From an uncultured Lachnospiraceae bacterium (GTDB lineage Bacteria > Bacillota > Clostridia > Lachnospirales > Lachnospiraceae): DNA of 6,307 nt. This document shows, one piece after another, positions 1 to 5,049 of this stretch (position 1 is its first letter; each line of letters opens with the position of its first letter). The position numbers were made by a program, and so were the translations under genes. Below the pieces are notes generated by a model. The model was given only the letters and a program-made list of their open reading frames with translations. It did no database searches and had not been told where the DNA came from. The stretch covers positions 1 through 6,307 of the forward strand of contig CANQEC010000146.1 in assembly GCA_947594335.1 (NCBI GenBank), in the 5' to 3' direction.

Positions 1-1
1 G

Positions 2-1102
2 AATGAAAAATTAAAGGTCAGGCAGAACCAGGAGCGGCTTGACCGGCTTGAGGGACTGAATCTGCCCGGTGCTCTGCAGAAGCTGGAGTACACATCACAA
101 AAAACAGAAACAACAGAGGGACAGCTGAAAAAGATTTTTCAGATGGCGGACGGACTGGAGGAGATGCTCCGCGCTGCAAAGGACAGGTGCAGAGAGCTGG
201 AACAGGAAAAAATAAAGGTGAAGCAGAATCAGGAACGGCTTGACCGTATCGAGGCTCAGCTTTCGACGGAATATGAAAATGAAAAACTGAAAATCAGACA
301 GAACCAGCAGCGCCTGGACAATCTTGAAAAGACGGTTCCCCTGTGCCAGAGAGAGCTGGATATTCTATTCGCGGCGGCGCGGGAAGGAAATTCTTCTGCA
401 AAACGGTTTAACTTCCTCGACAAGACGACAAACGCGCAGAGCGGGGAGGACGCGATCCTGGCGTATGCCGTTTCAAGACTGGGGATTCCGTTTGAAAAAT
501 GCGTATATTTGGATCTGGGCGCGAACAGGCCCGTCGAAGGATCCAATACCAACTTCTTTTACACGCAGGGGGCCAGAGGCGTACTGGTCGAGGCAAATCC
601 GGAACTGATCCCCGCACTGTATAAGGAGCGTTCCGAAGATGTGATCCTCAATAAATGTGTCGATACGGAAGATGGAAAAACCATAGAGTTCATCATTATG
701 ACGGAGGACGGTCTCTCGACGGTCGGCGAGGAGGAAGCGCGCGAAGTCATGCGGATCAACCCGGAGATTCAGATAAAAGAGAGAGTGCAGGTGGAGAGCA
801 TCTCGATCAACACGGTCATGGAAAAATATTTTGACGAACCTCCTGTGATCTGCTCGATCGACATCGAGGGGAAGGATCTGGAGATCCTGCAGTCCGTTGA
901 TTTTGGCAGGTACAGACCGCTTCTGATCGTGATTGAGATGATACCGTATTCCAACGAACTGGCTATCTGTGACAAGAATATGGAAATCTTCCGTTTTATG
1001 AAATCTGTCGGTTATGAGGAGTATGCGTTTACAGGGATCAATTCGGTTTTTATTGATAAAAAAGCGCTGCGGGAAAAGTGGGGATATGAGATTCAGCTGT
1101 GA
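2..1102 (+). CDS. Coiled-coil protein with C-terminal FkbM-family SAM-dependent methyltransferase domain (5' end missing)
   Basis: The frame is open from the first bases of the window to the TGA at 1100-1102, giving 366 visible residues, so this is the 3' part of a longer gene. The first internal ATG, at 143, has no ribosome binding site, and the coiled-coil sequence continues upstream of it, so it is not the start. The visible N-terminal third (to about 350) is charged heptad-type coiled coil containing three copies of a 16-residue motif. The rest matches the FkbM methyltransferase pattern: SAM-binding motif I VYLDLGAN at 503-526, the acidic motif VEANP at 587-601, and SIDIEG at 854-871 followed by a typical LEILQSVDF...RPLLIVIE stretch. 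FkbM-type enzymes O-methylate sugars or related hydroxyls. Beside glycosyltransferases, the likely target is a sugar of the surface glycan, at the chain end or internal. No signal peptide is visible, so it is probably cytoplasmic. The fold is secure; the substrate is inferred. Confidence 0.9.
   Translation, partial: NEKLKVRQNQERLDRLEGLNLPGALQKLEYTSQKTETTEGQLKKIFQMADGLEEMLRAAKDRCRELEQEKIKVKQNQERLDRIEAQLSTEYENEKLKIRQNQQRLDNLEKTVPLCQRELDILFAAAREGNSSAKRFNFLDKTTNAQSGEDAILAYAVSRLGIPFEKCVYLDLGANRPVEGSNTNFFYTQGARGVLVEANPELIPALYKERSEDVILNKCVDTEDGKTIEFIIMTEDGLSTVGEEEAREVMRINPEIQIKERVQVESISINTVMEKYFDEPPVICSIDIEGKDLEILQSVDFGRYRPLLIVIEMIPYSNELAICDKNMEIFRFMKSVGYEEYAFTGINSVFIDKKALREKWGYEIQL
5..328 (+). repeat. 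Three copies of a 16-codon coiled-coil repeat inside the methyltransferase gene
   Basis: The same 16-residue unit, consensus EKLKVRQNQERLDRLE, is encoded at 5-52, 206-253 and 281-328. The unit starts are 67 and 25 codons apart, so the copies are interspersed rather than strictly tandem. DNA similarity is clear: the core of copies 1 and 2 (cagaaccaggagcggcttga and cagaatcaggaacggcttga) differs at two third-codon positions. Copy 3 is more diverged, ending QQRLDNLE. This points to duplication of a coiled-coil segment. The gene is cut at base 1, so more copies may lie upstream. Confidence 0.85.
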
Positions 1103-1104
1103 TG

Positions 1105-1123
1105 CTGACCAGGGGCTGGTCAG
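1105..1123 (+). other. Perfect 7-bp stem-loop in the gap after the methyltransferase gene
   Basis: CTGACCA at 1105-1111 is the exact reverse complement of TGGTCAG at 1117-1123, with a 5-base GGGGC loop. It begins two bases after the methyltransferase stop codon and ends 11 bases before the ribosome binding site of the next gene. No T-run follows the stem, so it is not an intrinsic terminator. It could be an RNA processing or stability element, or a leader structure that affects translation of the next gene. A 7-bp stem can also occur by chance. Confidence 0.5.
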
Positions 1124-1134
1124 ATGGTGATTCA

Positions 1135-1141
1135 GGGAAGG
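1135..1141 (+). promoter_or_regulatory. Ribosome binding site that sets the start at 1150
   Basis: GGGAAGG at 1135-1141 lies 8 bases before the ATG at 1150. The possible upstream in-frame starts (GTG at 1099, ATG at 1102) would place the 1105-1123 stem-loop inside the coding region and add a stretch (LTRGWSDGDSGKVDE) that looks like translated spacer. Confidence 0.65.
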
Positions 1142-1149
1142 TGGATGAG

Positions 1150-1632
1150 ATGGGTAATAACATGGAAATCAATATAGAAGAGATTATCGGAGAGATCCGG
1201 AAGGAGATTCAGGAGAAGGGATACAAGGAGACGGATCTGAGTTTCAATGACATTCCGATCCCGGAGGCTCCGACTCCCCTGCCGGTCCAGGCTCCTCAGG
1301 TTCCGCAGGATAATACGCAGGAAGAGCTGAAAGGTGTTCTGGATTATCTGAGCGCGAATTACGCGCACGATATTCTGCTGCCGTTTAGCTCCTCGAATCC
1401 GGTGGCCGGATTTGTTAAAAAGCTGGTCCGGAAGCTGGTAAGATTTCTCTTTTATCCGGTTCTCGCGCGGCAGAACGCGGTCAACAGCAGCATGATCAGC
1501 GCGCTGAATATTCTTGCGGCGGGATACGGGACAAAGAACGAAACAGAACAGAAGATCGCAGCGCTGCAGGAAAAGGTAAACGCGCTGGAAGCGGAACTGA
1601 ACAGACTAAAAGAGCAGAAGGCACAGAAATAA
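1150..1632 (+). CDS. Small coiled-coil protein of the glycan cluster, possible scaffold or membrane-recruitment subunit
   Basis: This encodes 160 residues from the ATG at 1150, chosen because of the GGGAAGG site 8 bases upstream. There is no catalytic motif. In order: an acidic amphipathic helix at about residues 5-25 (INIEEIIGEIRKEIQEKGY); a proline-rich linker at about 36-57; a basic-hydrophobic segment at about 85-105 containing KKLVRKLVRFLFYPVLARQN at 90-109; and a C-terminal coiled coil at about 130-160 whose heptad a/d positions read I, L, V, L, L, L. From memory, both the N-terminal EIRKEIQEKGY-type helix and the basic K-L-x-R-K-L...P...QN segment resemble the leader regions of methyltransferases and glycosyltransferases in clostridial polysaccharide clusters. 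Here they appear without an enzyme domain. A role in docking an enzyme to the membrane or to the coiled-coil methyltransferase encoded upstream is an inference. The gene sits 47 bases after that gene and 33 bases before the first glycosyltransferase. Confidence 0.75.
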   Translation: MGNNMEINIEEIIGEIRKEIQEKGYKETDLSFNDIPIPEAPTPLPVQAPQVPQDNTQEELKGVLDYLSANYAHDILLPFSSSNPVAGFVKKLVRKLVRFLFYPVLARQNAVNSSMISALNILAAGYGTKNETEQKIAALQEKVNALEAELNRLKEQKAQK

Positions 1633-1655
1633 GAAAACCTGAACAGGGAATGGAT

Positions 1656-1659
1656 GAGG
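1656..1659 (+). promoter_or_regulatory. Ribosome binding site that sets the start at 1666
   Basis: GAGG at 1656-1659 lies 6 bases before the ATG at 1666. The other in-frame ATG, at 1654, has AGGGAA only 3 bases upstream. Starting at 1666 also makes the protein begin exactly in register with its tandem paralogue. Confidence 0.6.
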
Positions 1660-1665
1660 TGTGTG

Positions 1666-2754
1666 ATGAGAGTGATTCAGCTTCTGCCGACTCTGTCGTA
1701 CGGCGACGGTGTGGGCAACGATGTTCTGGCGATCGATAAACTATTAAAAGAAAACGGATATGATACGATGATCTATGCGGAGAACATCGACAGCCGCCTG
1801 CCGCAGGAGATTGTCCGGTATTTTGACAAGATGCCCCGGATAGGTGAGGATGATATCATTCTCTATCATCTGTCAACAGGGACGCAGCTCAACTACAGAC
1901 TTTCGAAACTGGGCGGCAGGAAGATCATCATCCACCATAATAATACGCCGCCGAAGTGGTTCGTGCCGTACGATAAAAAGGCGGAATCCCTCGCGGCAGA
2001 GGGAGAAAAAGGGATCCGGTATCTGGCGGATACCGCGCAGTATTGTCTGGCGGATTCTTCTTTTAACAGGGAGGATCTGATCCGGGCCGGATACCGCTGC
2101 AGGATCGATGTCCTTCCCATTCTCATTCCATTTGAAGATTACAGGAAAACTCCGGATGCCGCTGTGCTGGAAAGGTATCAGGAAGACGGGTTTACAAACA
2201 TTGTGTTTACCGGGAGGATCGCTCCGAACAAGAAACAGGAGGATGTGATCGAGGCCTTCTACTATTACAAAAAGTATTATAATCCGAAGTCGCGCCTGTT
2301 TCTGGTCGGATCATACGGCGGGATGGAGCGGTATTACGGGCGGCTGCAGGATTACGTAAAGCGGCTCGGCGCAGAGGATGTATATTTTACAGGCCACGTC
2401 AGATTTGACGCGATCCTCGCGTATTATCGTCTCGCGGATGTTTTTCTGTGTATGAGCGGACATGAGGGTTTTTGCATCCCTCTGCTCGAAGCGATGAGCT
2501 TTGATGTGCCGATCGTTGCCTGCTGCGAGGCGGCCGTCACGGAGACGCTCGGAGGCAGCGGGATCGGCATGAAGGAGCGCAATACGCTTCTTGCCGCCGG
2601 ACTGATCGACCGGGTGGTCAGGGATCAGGGACTTAAAGCGCATGTGATTCAGGAACAGAGAAAACGTCTGGCCGATTTTGACACGCAGAAGGTGAGCGCG
2701 CAGTTTCTGGAATATCTTGAGGATTTTATCAGACAGAACAAAAAGGGGATATAG
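1666..2754 (+). CDS. GT4-family glycosyltransferase, first of a tandem paralogous pair
   Basis: This encodes 362 residues from the ATG at 1666; an in-frame ATG at 1654 would add four residues. It is a retaining GT-B enzyme of family GT4, expected to transfer a sugar from a nucleotide-sugar to a growing lipid-linked glycan in the cytoplasm. The N-terminal acceptor-side domain opens with a glycine-rich SYGDGVGND loop at residues 11-19. The donor-side domain shows FTGRIAPNKKQEDVI from about residue 183, whose basic residues typically contact the nucleotide diphosphate, and the E-x7-E motif EGFCIPLLE at residues 267-275 (2464-2490). It ends in a basic helix. Length is normal for GT4 and all motifs are intact. 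The stop codon directly abuts the next start, so the two products are probably co-translated. The N-terminal style recalls GT4 enzymes of rhamnose- or mannose-containing cell-wall polysaccharides, but the sugar cannot be read from the sequence. Confidence 0.9.
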   Translation: MRVIQLLPTLSYGDGVGNDVLAIDKLLKENGYDTMIYAENIDSRLPQEIVRYFDKMPRIGEDDIILYHLSTGTQLNYRLSKLGGRKIIIHHNNTPPKWFVPYDKKAESLAAEGEKGIRYLADTAQYCLADSSFNREDLIRAGYRCRIDVLPILIPFEDYRKTPDAAVLERYQEDGFTNIVFTGRIAPNKKQEDVIEAFYYYKKYYNPKSRLFLVGSYGGMERYYGRLQDYVKRLGAEDVYFTGHVRFDAILAYYRLADVFLCMSGHEGFCIPLLEAMSFDVPIVACCEAAVTETLGGSGIGMKERNTLLAAGLIDRVVRDQGLKAHVIQEQRKRLADFDTQKVSAQFLEYLEDFIRQNKKGI

Positions 2755-3837
2755 ATGAACGTTTATCAGATAGTTTCGAATCTCAGCTACGGCGATGGGG
2801 TGGGGAATGATATTCTGGCCATCGACGACCTGCTGAAAAAGAGGGGATATCACACGCGGGTGTTTGCCATCATCGTCGGTGAGAGAATATCAAAGGATGT
2901 TGCGGGGACTTGCCAGGAGATGCCCGAGTTTCAGGAGGACGATATCGTGATCCTGCATCTTGCGGCGGGAAGCGATATGAACCACTGGTTTAAAAAATAC
3001 CGCTGCCACAAGATCATTCGTTATCATAATATTACGCCGGCCGTCTTTTTTGAACCGTACAGTCCCGAGAGCGTGACCGCGTGCAGAACCGGGATTAAGG
3101 AAGTGCAGGAACTCTGCAGGACGCCGGAATACTGCATTGCGGTTTCACAGTATAACAAAAAGGATCTGATCCGCTGCGGATATGAGATGGAGATCGATGT
3201 GGTTCCTGTTCTGATCCCGTTTGAGGATTATGCAAAGAAGCCGGATCAGAAGGTGATGGACCGGTATCAGGATGGTATGACCAATCTTCTGTTTACCGGC
3301 CGGATCGTGCCGAACAAGAAGCAGGAGGACGTGATTCTGGCGTTTTACTATTATCAGAAATATTACAATCCCGATTCCAGACTGTTTCTCGTCGGATCGT
3401 ACCGCGGGATGGAAAAATATTATGAGCGTCTGAAAGCGTACGCAGATGGCCTGGGTGTAAAAAACGTTGTTTTTACAGGTCATATCGGGTTTTCAGAGAT
3501 CCTTGCGTACTATCATCTCGCGGATGCCTTTCTGTGCATGAGCGAGCATGAGGGCTTCTGTATTCCGCTGCTGGAGGCGATGTATTTTGAGATTCCGGTC
3601 ATTGCCTGCGATTATGCCGCGATCGGCGGCACGATGGGCGGGAGCGGCATTCTGCTGAAGGAAAAAGATACGCTGCTCGCCGCGGGATGCGTGAACGCGG
3701 TTGTGACGAATAAGACTTTGAGAGAGCAGATCATAAAAAAGCAGAATGAACGGCTGAAGGAATTTTCCCCGGATATTGTCAGGGAGCAGTTTATCGGCTG
3801 CCTTGAAAAATTTATTTCGAAGAAGGTTAAAAGATAG
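2755..3837 (+). CDS. GT4-family glycosyltransferase, second of the tandem paralogous pair
   Basis: This encodes 360 residues. The ATG directly follows the TAG of the preceding gene (TAGATG), with AAGGGGA at 2743-2749 inside that gene's end as ribosome binding site, so translation is probably coupled. It is a GT-B, family GT4 enzyme colinear with its upstream neighbour. It has SYGDGVGND at residues 11-19, FTGRIVPNKKQEDVI in the donor domain, and E-x7-E (EGFCIPLLE) at residues 266-274 (3550-3576). By hand alignment the first 159 residues are about 45% identical to the neighbour without a gap. The 101-residue donor-site segment from TN..FTGRI to LLEAM is about 75% identical. This suggests the same or a similar nucleotide-sugar donor used on a different acceptor or linkage. 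The synonymous codons differ widely between the copies, so the duplication is not recent. Confidence 0.9.
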   Translation: MNVYQIVSNLSYGDGVGNDILAIDDLLKKRGYHTRVFAIIVGERISKDVAGTCQEMPEFQEDDIVILHLAAGSDMNHWFKKYRCHKIIRYHNITPAVFFEPYSPESVTACRTGIKEVQELCRTPEYCIAVSQYNKKDLIRCGYEMEIDVVPVLIPFEDYAKKPDQKVMDRYQDGMTNLLFTGRIVPNKKQEDVILAFYYYQKYYNPDSRLFLVGSYRGMEKYYERLKAYADGLGVKNVVFTGHIGFSEILAYYHLADAFLCMSEHEGFCIPLLEAMYFEIPVIACDYAAIGGTMGGSGILLKEKDTLLAAGCVNAVVTNKTLREQIIKKQNERLKEFSPDIVREQFIGCLEKFISKKVKR

Positions 3838-3840
3838 CTT

Positions 3841-5013
3841 ATGAAGAAAATCGCTTTTATCAATCAGAGGTACGGACTTGAAGTAAACGGAGGCTCGGAA
3901 TATTATACGCGCCTGATGGCGGAACATCTGCAGGGGACTTACGAGGTTGAGATACTGACGACAAAGGCAGTGGATTATGTCACATGGGCGAATTACTACA
4001 AGTGTGACGAGGAGGAAATTAACGGAGTTAAAGTGCGCAGATTTGGGGTGACCGAGGAGCGGAACATGAAGCAGTTCGGACAGCTCAACGGCAGAGTCCT
4101 TTCCATGGCAAAACGCGGAGAGAAGGATGAACTTGAGTGGATCCACGCGCAGGGCCCGGTCTGTCCGGCTCTGATTGAATATATCAGGGATCATCAGGAT
4201 GATTATGATGTTTTTGTCTTTGTGACCTATCTGTATTATACGACCTGTATGGGGATTTTGACTGTTCCGCAGAAGGCTGTCCTGATTCCGACGGCCCACG
4301 ATGAACCTTATATTTATTTTGACTATTATAAAAAAGTATTCCGGGCGCCCCGTGCCATCATCTTTCTCACAGAGGAGGAGAGGGCCTTTGTCCAGAAGAA
4401 ATTCCGCAATCAGGATATCCGAAACGACGTGATGGCGGTCGGTATAGACGTTCCGGCGGACGTCAGCGCCGGACGCTTTTTAAAGGAGCGCGGCATAAAG
4501 AATTACATTACCTATGTCGGCAGGATCGACGAATCCAAGGGCTGCGCCGTGCTGTTTGATTACTTCCTTGAGTATAAAAAGAGAAATCCAAATGATCTGA
4601 AGCTGGTGTTGATGGGCAAGGCCGTGCTGAACATTCCGAAGCACAGGGATATCATCAGCCTCGGGTTTGTCAGTGAGCAGGAAAAGTATGACGGGATTCA
4701 GGGCGCCAGGGCGCTGATTCTCCCCTCCGCGTTTGAAAGTCTCTCGATCTCTGTCCTTGAGGCAATGTCGCTCGGCGTTCCGGTGATCGTCAACGGGAAA
4801 TGCGAGGTGCTGAAAGGACATTGTATCCGCAGCAACGCGGGGCTCTATTACAACACATATTTTGAGTTTGAAGGCGAGCTGAATTATCTGCTGTCGCATG
4901 AGGCGGAGGCGGAAAAGATGGGCGAAAACGGCATGGCGTACGTGGAAGAGGATTATACCTGGGAGAAGATCATCCCCAGATTTCAGAGGATTATAGACGG
5001 CGTGCAGGCATAG
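3841..5013 (+). CDS. GT4-family glycosyltransferase, distinct subgroup
   Basis: This encodes 390 residues and starts three bases after the previous stop. The nearest Shine-Dalgarno-like run (AGAAGG at 3821-3826) is 14 bases away, so translation probably relies on coupling to the upstream gene. The N-terminus INQRYGLEVNGGSEYYTRLM carries the GGSE loop typical of GT4 enzymes. Later come WANYYKCDEEEINGVKVRRF, the inter-domain stretch LIPTAHDEPYIYFDY, YVGRIDESKGC at the donor site and the E-x7-E motif ESLSISVLE at residues 299-307 (4735-4761), then EAMSLGVPVIVN. It is a retaining cytoplasmic glycosyltransferase, full length and intact. It differs clearly from the tandem pair before it, so it probably makes a different linkage in the same repeat unit. 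GT4 sequences of this GGSE...AHDEP style are common in rhamnose-rich polysaccharide clusters, but that sugar assignment is only suggestive. Confidence 0.9.
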   Translation: MKKIAFINQRYGLEVNGGSEYYTRLMAEHLQGTYEVEILTTKAVDYVTWANYYKCDEEEINGVKVRRFGVTEERNMKQFGQLNGRVLSMAKRGEKDELEWIHAQGPVCPALIEYIRDHQDDYDVFVFVTYLYYTTCMGILTVPQKAVLIPTAHDEPYIYFDYYKKVFRAPRAIIFLTEEERAFVQKKFRNQDIRNDVMAVGIDVPADVSAGRFLKERGIKNYITYVGRIDESKGCAVLFDYFLEYKKRNPNDLKLVLMGKAVLNIPKHRDIISLGFVSEQEKYDGIQGARALILPSAFESLSISVLEAMSLGVPVIVNGKCEVLKGHCIRSNAGLYYNTYFEFEGELNYLLSHEAEAEKMGENGMAYVEEDYTWEKIIPRFQRIIDGVQA

Positions 5014-5049
5014 AAGGAAAAGATGGATGAAGGAGTGTTTGGGAAATGA
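5014..5049 (+). promoter_or_regulatory. Translation-initiation region of the membrane glycosyltransferase, with a possible 8-codon mini-ORF
   Basis: AAGGAG at 5030-5035 lies 10 bases before the ATG at 5046, slightly far but usable. The gap also contains AAGGA at 5014-5018 followed four bases later by ATG at 5023, opening an 8-codon frame (MDEGVFGK) whose TGA at 5047-5049 overlaps the gene's start as ATGA. This would permit translational coupling, but such a short frame may be chance. Confidence 0.35.

Noticed and set aside
143..145. ATG at 143 as the start of the methyltransferase gene
   Set aside because: No Shine-Dalgarno sequence precedes it, and the frame stays open upstream to the window edge with the same coiled-coil repeat.
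1105..1123. The hairpin as a rho-independent terminator
   Set aside because: No run of T follows the stem, and the downstream genes continue the same pathway on the same strand.
1099..1149. GTG at 1099 or ATG at 1102 as the start of the small coiled-coil gene
   Set aside because: The overlap with the upstream stop is attractive, but the added residues are not protein-like, a hairpin occupies this stretch, and 1150 has a well-placed ribosome binding site.
2311..2853. A 180-codon open frame on the minus strand
   Set aside because: It is antisense to the GT4 donor domain and the start of the next GT4 gene. There is no ribosome binding site or recognisable motif.
1666..3837. The tandem GT4 genes as one gene split by a mutation
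   Set aside because: Each is a complete GT4 enzyme with its own N- and C-terminal domains and E-x7-E motif. They are paralogues, not fragments.
3493..4299. A 268-codon open frame on the minus strand
   Set aside because: It lies antisense across two well-supported GT4 genes and its translation shows no domain-like pattern. It is a by-product of the codon use on the + strand.
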